64,000 bases of DNA from Bernardetia sp. ABR2-2B (GTDB lineage: Bacteria > Bacteroidota > Bacteroidia > Cytophagales > Bernardetiaceae), in contig NZ_CP147020.1 in the NCBI RefSeq assembly GCF_037126435.1, positions 3,452,001 through 3,516,000 of the forward strand. The letters run 5' to 3'. Numbering within the stretch: position 1 is the stretch's first letter; each line of letters begins with the position of its first letter. The translations under genes and the position numbers were made by a program. The notes under the pieces were generated by a model. The model searched no databases. It was not told the origin of the DNA and saw nothing but the letters and a program-made list of their open reading frames with translations. Below are positions 29,668 to 38,042 of the stretch, in pieces.

Positions 29668-31041
29668 ATGCCAACCTTCCTAAAAAAATCCCTACAATGG
29701 GCTTCAACTTTCAAAACTTTTATTTACCTCAATCCAAATGAGATAGAATATCCCCATGAACCATTTTCACACGTTTTGGCAGTAGGAGAAAAAAGGAAAG
29801 TTTGTAGTAATACTGCTCATAAAATAGAAGGAAAAACAAGTTTTGATAAACTCTACAACTTTTGGAATAGTCAGAGCCAAACAGAGAATTCGTATCTTTT
29901 TGGCTATTTTAATTATGACTTAAAGAACGAATTGGAAAATTTATCTAGTTCTAATCTTGATAATTTAGGCTTTCCAGAATTTTATTTTTTCGAACCTAAA
30001 TACATTTTATTTTTTGATACAAAAGGAAATTTACTAATTGATAAAACAAAACAAGAAAATAATTTTGAGGATGAAATTCTATCACAACTAATTATAGAAA
30101 TAGAAAATACAGAAGTAGAAAGCAATAAGTCAATTTATAATTCTACACAGCCGTTGTCGGTGTCCCCACCGACGACAAAAAACACCTCAAAACCAAAAAT
30201 AAACTGCCATTTTTCAGAAAAAGAATATTTACAAACTGTTGAGATAATTAAAAATCATATTGTAGAAGGCGATGTCTATGAACTCAATTTATGTATAGAG
30301 TTTTTTATCGAAAAATTAGAATTAAATCCTTTAGAAGCCTATCAAGAATTATGTAAAATCTCAAAAATGCCTTTTTCTTCTTTTCTGAAAATTACGATAG
30401 AAGAAAATGAAAAAAAGACTGAAAAATATGCGCTTTGTGCTTCTCCAGAACGATTTTTAAAGAAGACAGGAAACAGACTAATTTCTCAACCCATAAAAGG
30501 AACAGTAAAAAGAGGAAAAACAGAAGACGAAGATGAAGAACATAAAAATTACCTCAAAACAAGTGAAAAAGAAAGAGCTGAAAATATGATGATTGTAGAT
30601 TTGGTCAGAAATGATTTGGCAAGAAGTGCAGAAATAGGTTCTACACATGTAAGCGAAATGTTTGGAATTTATACCTTTCAACAGGTTCATCAAATGATTT
30701 CTACGGTGGAAGCAACGTTATCAAAAGACAAAAATTGGTCAGAAGCCATCAAAAATGCCTTTCCAATGGGGAGCATGACAGGTGCACCCAAAATAAAGGC
30801 TACTCAATTAATAGAAAAATACGAAAAGTCAAAACGTGGTTTGTATTCGGGTTCGATTGGTTATATTTCTCCTAACGGCGATTTTGATTTCAATGTAGTT
30901 ATCCGAACTCTTTTTTATGATTCACTTTCAAAATATGCTTCTTTTCAAGTCGGAGGAGCAATTACGTACGATTCTGACCCAAAAAGTGAATGGGAAGAGT
31001 GTTTGTTGAAAGCAAAGGCAATTCGAAGTCTTTTTGAATGA
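29668..31041 (+). CDS. pabB: Aminodeoxychorismate synthase component I (PabB-like)
   Basis: The ATG at 29668 gives 457 residues; a longer frame from 29563 would run through a family E repeat and is rejected. The C-terminal two thirds is the chorismate-utilising fold: KGTVKRGKTEDEDEEHKNYL, AENMMIVDLVRNDLARSA, YTFQQVHQMISTVEATL, FPMGSMTGAPKIKA and GSIGYISPNGDFDFNVVIRT. This matches component I of PABA synthesis; anthranilate synthase TrpE is the alternative, less likely given the absence of other trp genes. A short in-frame insertion (PLSVSPPTT, codons at 30151-30176) is encoded by a palindromic repeat in the variable linker before the catalytic fold. Confidence 0.82.
   Translation: MPTFLKKSLQWASTFKTFIYLNPNEIEYPHEPFSHVLAVGEKRKVCSNTAHKIEGKTSFDKLYNFWNSQSQTENSYLFGYFNYDLKNELENLSSSNLDNLGFPEFYFFEPKYILFFDTKGNLLIDKTKQENNFEDEILSQLIIEIENTEVESNKSIYNSTQPLSVSPPTTKNTSKPKINCHFSEKEYLQTVEIIKNHIVEGDVYELNLCIEFFIEKLELNPLEAYQELCKISKMPFSSFLKITIEENEKKTEKYALCASPERFLKKTGNRLISQPIKGTVKRGKTEDEDEEHKNYLKTSEKERAENMMIVDLVRNDLARSAEIGSTHVSEMFGIYTFQQVHQMISTVEATLSKDKNWSEAIKNAFPMGSMTGAPKIKATQLIEKYEKSKRGLYSGSIGYISPNGDFDFNVVIRTLFYDSLSKYASFQVGGAITYDSDPKSEWEECLLKAKAIRSLFE
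30151..30176 (+). repeat. Palindromic repeat inside pabB (family E variant)
   Basis: CCGTTGTCGGTG, loop TCCC, CACCGACGAC. Head, loop and tail match family E, while the stem has changed on both sides (CTCGTG/CACGAG to TCGGTG/CACCGA), so pairing is preserved. It lies in frame within the coding sequence. Confidence 0.75.
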
Positions 31042-31127
31042 AAATAATTTGTAAAATGAATATTATTTTATCTACATTTGCAAACCTTTTTTAAATAAAT
31101 TTCTTTAAATTATCATATTTCATAAAC

Positions 31128-31739
31128 ATGAAAAAACTAATTTTATTTTCTATCTTTTTTGCTCTTTGTTTTTCTTCTTTTGCTCAAACTTCACTCAATA
31201 CAAGTGTAGGATATACCACGCATGGAAGTGGTGATATGTTTGGATACGCTGCAAGTTTTGGAGTAGATAAACTCCTTCCCAAAATTTCAAATCGTCTTTC
31301 TTTAGGATTCAACGCTCGTTTTATGACACATAGTAGAGAGTACGAAATGAGTTATCTAAATCAAACTTTACCTAATTATCAAAATTCAAATCTTAGAGTA
31401 GTAACTTCTGGTTCTCAATTAGAAATCGTTCCTTCTTTTGCACTTATTAAAACAGAAGTTTTCTCATTTCGTTTTCATGCAGGTATTTTAGGACGTTATC
31501 AAGTTACAAATAGTCCAAGTATTTTTGGCTCTACGATTATGTATGATGAGGTTGTTTTAAACGTTATTAATGATGATACAAATGATTTTAGAAGATTTGA
31601 TGTAGGCTATATTTCACAATTCAGTATGCAATTCAAAGTTTCTAAACGCAGTCAATTGGGAATTGCGATGTCTTTTCAAAATGATACAAATGGTTCTGCT
31701 ATTACGTCTATTCCATTGAGTTATTATTTTTCTTTGTAA
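31128..31739 (+). CDS. Secreted/outer-membrane beta-strand protein, unknown
   Basis: A 203-residue protein with a signal peptide (MKKLILFSIFFALCFSSFAQ, cleavage after Ala19-Gln20). The mature part alternates polar and aromatic residues (YTTHGSGDMFGYAASFGVDK, LSLGFNARFMTHSREYEM) and ends IPLSYYFSL with a C-terminal aromatic/Leu pattern typical of outer-membrane beta-barrels. No family recognised. It has its own terminator at 31763. Confidence 0.65.
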   Translation: MKKLILFSIFFALCFSSFAQTSLNTSVGYTTHGSGDMFGYAASFGVDKLLPKISNRLSLGFNARFMTHSREYEMSYLNQTLPNYQNSNLRVVTSGSQLEIVPSFALIKTEVFSFRFHAGILGRYQVTNSPSIFGSTIMYDEVVLNVINDDTNDFRRFDVGYISQFSMQFKVSKRSQLGIAMSFQNDTNGSAITSIPLSYYFSL

Positions 31740-31762
31740 AAACATTCAAGTCTGTATTTTCT

Positions 31763-31799
31763 AACCTATATTATTTTCAGAAATGGTATAGGTTTTTTA
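31763..31799 (+). terminator. Terminator between convergent genes
   Basis: AACCTATA and TATAGGTT pair around a 16-nt loop, followed by a T-run. It touches the stop of the opposite-strand TPR gene at 31797. Confidence 0.65.
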
Positions 31800-33221
31800 T
31801 TCTTTCCTAAATCGAATAAACAAAACCATACCCAAAAAAAGAGCAAGAAGAGCAATTATTCCGACTTTAATAGAAGTTTTTGTATCAATTCTACTGACAA
31901 TAATTTTCTTATCCGTAGAGTTTTTGGCTTCCTCTTCTGCCATAAAAGCAGCTAAATAAGCTACTTTTTGAAGTGAATCCACTACTAGATAATCAGGAAT
32001 TTTATTATTTACAATATAAAGAAGCTGGGAAGCTACTGTATCGCTTTTAATAAAAAAAGTAGAATCACTATACCCTTCTAGCTCAGGTAAATAATTATCT
32101 TCAAATTTTTTGTCAATTCTGAATCCTTCTTCAATCCAGTCTTTTTCTTGTTGAAAAATAGGTTGTAAATAACTATCTCTCTCTTTTATTTTTTGAGCTA
32201 AAAAGACCGAAATATCCGTAGTATTATATTTTTCTTCTTTCTTGAGATAATTTTGATGATGCAACAAAACTGAAGAAGCAAGATGAGTATAAGCTTTTGC
32301 AGCCTTAGGAGAATAGTTAGAAATAAGCTGCGCAGCTCTCAAATACGCAAAAGCTGCTACTTGTGCAGAACCTCTTTTGTTCTGACGCTCTTCTTTTTGT
32401 TTTTCTGTATAAGTAACTTGGTCTTCACCCAAAGTGGGCAACGCTGTCTTTCCTAAAAATAAATCTCCAATCGCTTCTATCAAAATGATATTTTCAGAAT
32501 GTGAAAAGCGAAGAAGTTGTAACATAGCAAAAATTGCTTCATCGGTTTGTTCTTCTGTTAGTTTAGGTTTTTTCTTATTTCTATCTTTTCTCTTCTGAAA
32601 TTTTTTAGCTAAGAAGGTATAAAAGTTAGGAATTTCATAAATTTGCCTTTGTTTTGCCAAGTCATCAACTGTAAAATCGCCCTGTACTGGTAGAGTAATC
32701 TTACGCCTTTGTTTTTTTGTTGCTCCTTTTCGTGCTGCACATTCAATCAAATAATCTATCCAATACACTTGATATTTATCTCTCAAAGCTAGAGGACTAA
32801 ATTTTTTGAGTAATTTTTGAGCATAAAAACGAGCTTTATAGAGTTCTCTATCTGCAATATAAAAAGTAGCTAAATTTGCGTAAGTGCTGTATTCTCCTGC
32901 TTTTTTTCGTTCCTTTGCAATCATTAATCGAATGGCATCTTTTGTTCTACCTGTCAGATGATAAGAAATTGCCATTGCATCATAGAGTATCAAAGAGTCT
33001 GGATTTTTATTCCACTCATCTTCATACATAGATATTCGCCAAAAATGGTAATTTTGTGAATGTTTTAAATGATTGCCCACCAAAACCTGCATAACTGTTT
33101 GGTAAGGAACAGCATTCAACTGACTTGTTTCATCGTCCCAAAGAGAAGCCAAGGCCAAAAAAGGGTAGAGAAAAAAGCCACAAAAACAAAGTATCAGAAA
33201 TTTAGAAAAGAAATTATTCAT
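31797..33221 (-). CDS. Exported protein with helical (TPR-like) repeats and C-terminal membrane anchor
   Basis: A 474-residue protein. The N-terminal signal (FLILCFCGFFLYPFLALA) is followed by helical pairs reminiscent of TPRs (DSLILYDAMAISYHLTGRTK, STYANLATFYIADRELYKAR). A basic stretch lies at about 200-220 (KRKDRNKKKPKL). One membrane helix closes the protein (VGIIALLALFLGMVLFIRF, about 452-470). It is probably anchored in the inner membrane with a periplasmic domain. I do not recognise a specific family. It is monocistronic on the minus strand. Confidence 0.65.
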   Translation of the reverse strand: MNNFFSKFLILCFCGFFLYPFLALASLWDDETSQLNAVPYQTVMQVLVGNHLKHSQNYHFWRISMYEDEWNKNPDSLILYDAMAISYHLTGRTKDAIRLMIAKERKKAGEYSTYANLATFYIADRELYKARFYAQKLLKKFSPLALRDKYQVYWIDYLIECAARKGATKKQRRKITLPVQGDFTVDDLAKQRQIYEIPNFYTFLAKKFQKRKDRNKKKPKLTEEQTDEAIFAMLQLLRFSHSENIILIEAIGDLFLGKTALPTLGEDQVTYTEKQKEERQNKRGSAQVAAFAYLRAAQLISNYSPKAAKAYTHLASSVLLHHQNYLKKEEKYNTTDISVFLAQKIKERDSYLQPIFQQEKDWIEEGFRIDKKFEDNYLPELEGYSDSTFFIKSDTVASQLLYIVNNKIPDYLVVDSLQKVAYLAAFMAEEEAKNSTDKKIIVSRIDTKTSIKVGIIALLALFLGMVLFIRFRKE

Positions 33222-33331
33222 TTATATATCATCATTCAACTAGAAACAATTCAAAAATACAACTTATTCTTGATGTTGTTAAATAAAATACTCACTAAAA
33301 CTAGCTTATTTTGCTCAATAATTAAGAAGCA

Positions 33332-34387
33332 ATGAAAGCGCATAATTTTATTTTTATGAACTCTACTCTCAAAAAAGCACTCCAATTTAGCATTTCGCTG
33401 CTCATAGGAATTATATTTTTTTATTTTTTGTATCGTAATGTTGATACAGCCAAAATGCTTGAAGATTTGTCAAAGGCAGATTACAGAATTATACTCTTAT
33501 CGATGGCATTAGGTTGTCTGTCGCATTGGAGTAGAGGTGTTCGTTGGACAATTGCACTACGTCCTTTAGGCTATAAAGTACAAAAAAGAAAAGCTTTTGT
33601 TTCGGTTATGGTAGGTTATCTTATGAATATTGCTTTTCCTCGTGCTGGAGAAGTAGCTCGTTGTGCTTTTTTGAAAAGAACTGATAATGTGCCTGTCGAA
33701 ACTTCCTTTGGGTCTGTAATCGGAGAACGTGCTTTAGATTTTGTTCTTTTAGTATCAATTACAACTTTTACTTTTTTGGTAGAGTGGGATATAATAAAAG
33801 GGTTTTTAGATAAATATGCAGATTTTGGAATCTATGAACAAAAATTTTATGATAACATTTGGTTACTTTGGATTTTGATTGTCTTAGGCGTTTTGACTTT
33901 AGGGCTTATTTATTTATACAGAAAACAAATACGTGAAAATGCTTTTGTGATTAAAATTCAAGCATTTTTGGGAGGACTTTGGAAGGGGATTTTGTCAATA
34001 ACAAAACTCAACAGAAAACAACAAGTCTTTTATATTTTACATACTGTGATTATTTGGGCATGTTATCATTTGATGATTTATGTCCTTTTCTTTTCTATTG
34101 ATGCTACTTCTGACCTTACTGTTATGGCAGGTTTTACGGCTATGGTTATGGCAGGTGTGGGAATGGTTATTCCTATTCCAGGAGGAATTGGTTCTTTTCA
34201 CTTTTTTGTTCAACAAACACTTATTGCGTATGGAATCAATGAAACAACAGCTTTAGATTTTGCTTTTTTAGGGCATACAGGACAAACAGTAATGGTTATT
34301 ATTGTGGGTGGAATCAGTGCAGCAATTGGTTTATATCTTTGGGGAGGAAAATCAGTTGTCAGTAAACAGTCATCAGTTACAAGTTAA
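33332..34387 (+). CDS. Lysylphosphatidylglycerol synthase TM-region/flippase-like membrane protein
   Basis: A 351-residue (or 343 from ATG 33356) polytopic protein with about eight membrane segments. Hallmarks of the LPG_synthase_TM/UPF0104 family are FRNVD-like YRNVDTAKMLEDLSKADY after the first helix, LSHWSRGVRWTIALRPLGY, YLMNIAFPRAGEVARCAFLK and the late VIPIPGGIGSFHFFVQQTL. These proteins move or modify lipids in the inner membrane. The C-terminal tail (KSVVSKQSSVTS) is encoded by a CAGT-rich simple repeat and is probably not functional. The start choice is uncertain because both ATGs lack a clear ribosome site. Confidence 0.8.
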   Translation: MKAHNFIFMNSTLKKALQFSISLLIGIIFFYFLYRNVDTAKMLEDLSKADYRIILLSMALGCLSHWSRGVRWTIALRPLGYKVQKRKAFVSVMVGYLMNIAFPRAGEVARCAFLKRTDNVPVETSFGSVIGERALDFVLLVSITTFTFLVEWDIIKGFLDKYADFGIYEQKFYDNIWLLWILIVLGVLTLGLIYLYRKQIRENAFVIKIQAFLGGLWKGILSITKLNRKQQVFYILHTVIIWACYHLMIYVLFFSIDATSDLTVMAGFTAMVMAGVGMVIPIPGGIGSFHFFVQQTLIAYGINETTALDFAFLGHTGQTVMVIIVGGISAAIGLYLWGGKSVVSKQSSVTS

Positions 34388-34468
34388 TTTCATTTGAAAC
34401 TCTCATTCTTCATTCCCAATTCCCATATTCTAGTTCCTATTTTCCAATTCCTAACTCCTAAAATTCAA

Positions 34469-34936
34469 ATGAAAAAAATATTTATTCTACTTTTTTTATT
34501 ATTGACTTTCTCTTCTTGTGAGAGATTTTATACTCATCAATTCAAATTACAAAACAATACAGATGATACATTACTCATCAAATACATAGAAAAAAAGAGT
34601 AGTTTTAAAAGTCAGTTTCCTGATACGATTCGTAGCTTTCATTTAGTTCCTGTTGAGAAGTTAGTTTTGAGAGAACCAAGAAATATCTATACTGTTACAG
34701 GAGAAAAATCGGCTACTGCGCCTGATATTTATACAGATAAAATTGATGTTTTTGATTCACTAAAAATTGCCAAAGTTAAAACTATTTTTCCAGATACAAC
34801 AGGAATAGGAAAGTTTGATACTTCTGCTTTCATTCAAAAAGATTTTTTAAACAGAAGTTTTTGGGAGTATTTTATTGATGAAAATCAAGATGCAGGGGTT
34901 TATTTATTCGAAATTGAAGATTCAGATTTGGAGTAA
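34469..34936 (+). CDS. Lipoprotein, unknown function
   Basis: The start at 34469 gives 155 residues with a lipobox signal (MKKIFILLFLLLTFSSC, Cys at 17). A longer frame from 34394 is rejected, since it translates a low-complexity repeat of 'cattc/aattcc' words. The mature domain has a beta-rich appearance (FKLQNNTDDTLLIKYIEKKS and VEKLVLREPRNIYTV). No family recognised. It lies 81 nt downstream of the flippase-like gene and 81 nt upstream of the cytochrome peroxidase, so it may be co-transcribed with either. Confidence 0.65.
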   Translation: MKKIFILLFLLLTFSSCERFYTHQFKLQNNTDDTLLIKYIEKKSSFKSQFPDTIRSFHLVPVEKLVLREPRNIYTVTGEKSATAPDIYTDKIDVFDSLKIAKVKTIFPDTTGIGKFDTSAFIQKDFLNRSFWEYFIDENQDAGVYLFEIEDSDLE

Positions 34937-35017
34937 AACATTATATAAATTTAGCAGAATATTAAAAACAAGAGTGAATAAAGGAACGTTTCAGTAAGAA
35001 ACTAGCTAGAAATTACA

Positions 35018-36127
35018 ATGAAAAAAATATTGAATTTGCTCTTGGTTTTTTCTATTTTCTCGTGTACAGAAAAAGAAACACCAAAACCCCAAGAAGAATT
35101 AACTGGAAATTACCCTACTTCCGAATTACTCTATTTTGGAGATGCAAACCTGCCAACAGATAATATAACAACTTATGAAGGAGTAGAGTTAGGTAGAAAA
35201 TTATTCTATGACAAACGTCTTTCTTCTGATGGGACGGTTTCTTGTGCTACCTGCCATAAACAAGAATTAGCTTTTACAGATGGAAAAGCAAAAAGTATTG
35301 GTGTAAATAATGAAGAAATGCCAGTTAGTGCCATGTCGCTAGTAAATCTGACGTGGAATAGCCGTTTGACGTGGAACGGAAAAAGTCAAACACTGGAAGA
35401 ACAAGCTATTTTGCCAATGGAAAATCATCAAGAAATGAATCAAGATGCAGAAATTACGGCTCAAATTCTTTCAGAAACAACTGAATATCCTGTGCTTTTT
35501 GAAAAAGTCTTTGGAAGCAAAGAAATCACACCTAGTAAAATCACAAAAGCTTTAGCACAGTTTCAGAGAACACTTATCAGCAATAATTCGAACTACGATA
35601 AATATTTGAGAGGCGAATACCAACCTACCGAATCCGAACTCAGAGGAATTCAATTATTTTTTACGCATCCAGATGCAGAACGAGGAATCCGTGGAGGTAA
35701 TTGTGGTGATTGTCATTTGGGTTCGCTCACTTCTGGAAGCACATTAGGTTTTGAAGGCTTACACAATAACGGATTGGATGATGACCAAAATTTGAAAGAT
35801 GGTTTATTTGCTGTTACTCAAAACCGTTTTGATAAAGGAAAATTTAGAACGCCTTCTCTCCGAAATATTGCCCTAACTGCTCCTTATATGCACGATGGAA
35901 GATTACAGACTTTAGAAGAAGTAATAGAACACTACGATAATGGAATCAAAAAAAGCCAAACTCTTTCCTCCTTGATTACGGCAGCCAGTAATGATTTTAT
36001 TAGTGACCCAAATGGAGAAATTCGTTTAGCTCTGACTGAACAAGAAAAAAAGGATATTATTGCTTTCTTAGAAATGCTAACTGATGAAGAATTTATCACA
36101 AATCCTAAATTTAGTGAGCCTAAGTAA
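35018..36127 (+). CDS. Dihaem cytochrome c peroxidase (MauG family) lipoprotein
   Basis: A 369-residue protein. The signal ends in a lipobox (LLLVFSIFSC). Two haem-binding motifs are present: CATCH (about residue 78) and CGDCH (about residue 229), each typical for the bacterial cytochrome c peroxidase/MauG family. Between and after them are LGRKLFYDKRLSSDGTVSC, FDKGKFRTPSLRNIALTAPY and MHDGRLQTLEEVIEHYDNG, all family signatures. It reduces hydrogen peroxide with electrons from the periplasmic chain, or performs MauG-type oxidation. A family D repeat follows its stop. Confidence 0.9.
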   Translation: MKKILNLLLVFSIFSCTEKETPKPQEELTGNYPTSELLYFGDANLPTDNITTYEGVELGRKLFYDKRLSSDGTVSCATCHKQELAFTDGKAKSIGVNNEEMPVSAMSLVNLTWNSRLTWNGKSQTLEEQAILPMENHQEMNQDAEITAQILSETTEYPVLFEKVFGSKEITPSKITKALAQFQRTLISNNSNYDKYLRGEYQPTESELRGIQLFFTHPDAERGIRGGNCGDCHLGSLTSGSTLGFEGLHNNGLDDDQNLKDGLFAVTQNRFDKGKFRTPSLRNIALTAPYMHDGRLQTLEEVIEHYDNGIKKSQTLSSLITAASNDFISDPNGEIRLALTEQEKKDIIAFLEMLTDEEFITNPKFSEPK

Positions 36128-36141
36128 TTTTTTGTAAAACC

Positions 36142-36173
36142 CCTCAACGACGACTTTATGCCTCGTTGACGGT
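36142..36173 (+). repeat. Short palindromic repeat, family D copy 2
   Basis: CCTCAACGACGACTTT then ATGCCTCGTTGACGG, between the convergent peroxidase and TIGR03643 genes. The copy order is inverted relative to 26987. Confidence 0.65.
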
Positions 36174-36184
36174 TGGAAATTCAC

Positions 36185-36469
36185 TTACCTTTTACTAATT
36201 TTATTGAGTGAAACAGCCTTCTGTCTGCTACATCTGAAACGCTTCAAATCATCAGCTGCTTTCTTGGAGTGTTTTGTGCTTCTTCCCTGTACTCGCTTTC
36301 GCCACATTCTGAAAGATGAAGGTTTCATTTCTCTACGCATGAGCGTAATTGTTTCTTTTTCTGTTAAATTAAACTGTGATAGAATTGCATCAAAAGGCGT
36401 TCTGTCTTCCCACGCCATTTCTATTACTCGGTTTTTATCTCGTTCTGAAAGTTGTTTTAGTTTTTTCAT
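36185..36469 (-). CDS. TIGR03643/DUF2805 family protein
   Basis: A 94-residue basic protein. The pattern LSERDKNRVIEMAWEDRTPF, TLMRREMKPSSFRMWRKRV and TKHSKK matches the small conserved TIGR03643 (DUF2805) family found across bacteria. The middle resembles a helix-turn-helix (FDAILSQFNLTEKETITLM), so nucleic-acid binding is plausible. Function is not established. It precedes an ArsC-like gene in the opposite direction of the peroxidase. Confidence 0.8.
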   Translation of the reverse strand: MKKLKQLSERDKNRVIEMAWEDRTPFDAILSQFNLTEKETITLMRREMKPSSFRMWRKRVQGRSTKHSKKAADDLKRFRCSRQKAVSLNKISKR

Positions 36470-36573
36470 AATTTTTATTTTGTTGAAAGTAACTTAAACA
36501 ATAAATCTTTTGATACAAAAAAAGTTTGCATAATTTTTATACAAACTTCTCAAAATCAAAATTTTGATGGGAG

Positions 36574-36996
36574 TTACTTCATTTTTTCATTTGCTGGACG
36601 GTTTGAATAAAGAGCCGTAATTTCATTGCGTTGTTTACACAAAATAGCCTTTTTATCAATGGCAGCAATAGGAAATTTTATCATTTTATAATCATTTGCC
36701 AAAATAGTAAGCCAGTCTTCCATTGCATATTCTTTGTCTTTGATTTTCTCATCATAATCTTTGTGATGTTCGTCAAAAAGAGCTTTTGGTTCTAGGTTGA
36801 GCCAATTCAAAAGAGTTTTCCACATAGTTGTAGTAAGGTCTTGGAGTTCCATTTCACGCACAAATTTGGCTATTCCGTTTGCTTCCGTACGTCTTTCTTC
36901 CCAATTTTTTTGGTCTTTGTCATACATAAAAACCAATTCTTGAGGTTTGATTGAAATACTTTCCATATTTTCGTCTTTAGTTGTGTTATGTTCCAT
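36574..36996 (-). CDS. ArsC/Spx-like thioredoxin-fold protein lacking the active Cys
   Basis: A 140-residue protein. The second half (LLNWLNLEPKALFDEHHKDY, then MEDWLTILANDYKMIKFPIA and DKKAILCKQRNEI) follows the arsenate-reductase/Spx fold: the helical insert, then a K-x-P-I strand and final strand. The first strand (LVFMYDKDQKNWEERRTEAN) is where C-x-x-S or C-x-x-C is expected, but there is no cysteine, so it is not a standard reductase. Similar Cys-less proteins exist in Bacteroidota. Function unknown. Confidence 0.55.
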   Translation of the reverse strand: MEHNTTKDENMESISIKPQELVFMYDKDQKNWEERRTEANGIAKFVREMELQDLTTTMWKTLLNWLNLEPKALFDEHHKDYDEKIKDKEYAMEDWLTILANDYKMIKFPIAAIDKKAILCKQRNEITALYSNRPANEKMK

Positions 36997-37103
36997 AATA
37001 GATTAAACAGTTTAAAAAGTGTAGTTTAAAAGTTTATTAACCTCATGAAACAAAAAAAGTTATTGAGCAAAATCAAAACTATACATTTATTTTCTAATTT
37101 CAT

Positions 37104-37835
37104 CTATTCTCTTACTTCTTCGTCTATTTGATTCAGAATTTCTTTTGGTTTGAGATACGTACTTTTTTTGAATGATTTATAAGACTCAGAAGCATCAGAT
37201 AAAAATATGGCATAATAAGACCAATCATACATTTGCCACTTCAAACCCCTAGCAACTGTCATGCTGTCAATTTCTTTTTCATAATTGGCTTTTCTTTTCT
37301 TGCTCGTATAAGCCCAAAGACGCTCCAAAACTCCTCCAAAAGTACGATTTTGATAATCTACAAAATGACTAAACTCGTGTGCAAAAATTCCTATTCTTGC
37401 ATTAAAAGGAACTTCATCAATTGTTATCATGCCTTCTTTTTGGCTGTTATTTATACGAACTACATAATTTCTTTTTGATTTATTTTTAAAACATAAAGAA
37501 CTAATTGTAGGACGAGCATTGAGCGTTGTTTTGATAGTACATTCTTTAAAATCAATGGGCGTTTGGATAAGTTCGGGGTAATAAGAAAGTGCAATAAGAA
37601 TAGCAGAACGATATTTGGTAGGAATTTTTTTATTTTTTCCATAAATCAAATCCAAACTATCTATGGTTTTGCCTTGTTGTAGGCTGTCAATGCAATGTAA
37701 ATTGAAAAAAGAAATAGCAGAACTAGGAGAGTGAGGATGTTTTGAAACGCAGTCTTTCTTTTGAGCAAAGGAAGAGTTAATCAAGCAATAAAGTATAAAT
37801 TGAACGATAAATAATGAGATAGCTTTAAAGGGCAT
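37104..37835 (-). CDS. Secreted HExxH-type zinc metalloprotease-like protein
   Basis: A 243-residue protein with a signal peptide (FIVQFILYCLINSSFAQ). Residues about 155-163 contain HEFSHFVDY, an HExxH zinc site. A conserved acidic helix follows about 40 residues later (YEKEIDSMTVARGLKW), fitting the third ligand of gluzincin-like peptidases. Several Cys in the first half could form disulphides after export. Substrate unknown. It is transcribed divergently from the metal-transport permease at 38043. Confidence 0.65.
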   Translation of the reverse strand: MPFKAISLFIVQFILYCLINSSFAQKKDCVSKHPHSPSSAISFFNLHCIDSLQQGKTIDSLDLIYGKNKKIPTKYRSAILIALSYYPELIQTPIDFKECTIKTTLNARPTISSLCFKNKSKRNYVVRINNSQKEGMITIDEVPFNARIGIFAHEFSHFVDYQNRTFGGVLERLWAYTSKKRKANYEKEIDSMTVARGLKWQMYDWSYYAIFLSDASESYKSFKKSTYLKPKEILNQIDEEVRE

Positions 37836-37959
37836 AGTAAATAATTAGAAATAAGATAAGTAAGTATTACAATTACTAAAGCGCAAAATTCAAGCTAGAA
37901 ATTAAATTATAATTTGGTAAAAAATATTTTATTTAAAATAATATTTGTTTTTAATGTCA

Positions 37960-37994
37960 AATCTAACTTTAAAGTTAGATTTTTCTAACTTTGT
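37960..37994 (+). promoter_or_regulatory. Palindromic operator overlapping promoter of metal permease
   Basis: A perfect 22-bp palindrome AATCTAACTTT/AAAGTTAGATT (37960-37981), followed by a third half site TCTAACTTT (37984-37992) that merges into TAACTTTG (37987-37994), a -7 promoter box. The layout fits a dimeric repressor blocking transcription of the gene at 38043. The AACTTTAAAGTT-type palindrome resembles DtxR/MntR-class boxes, but that assignment is inference. Confidence 0.55.
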
Positions 37995-38042
37995 TTTAAT
38001 TATCAAAAACTACTGCTTTATTTTTAAGCAACACAGATTTAT

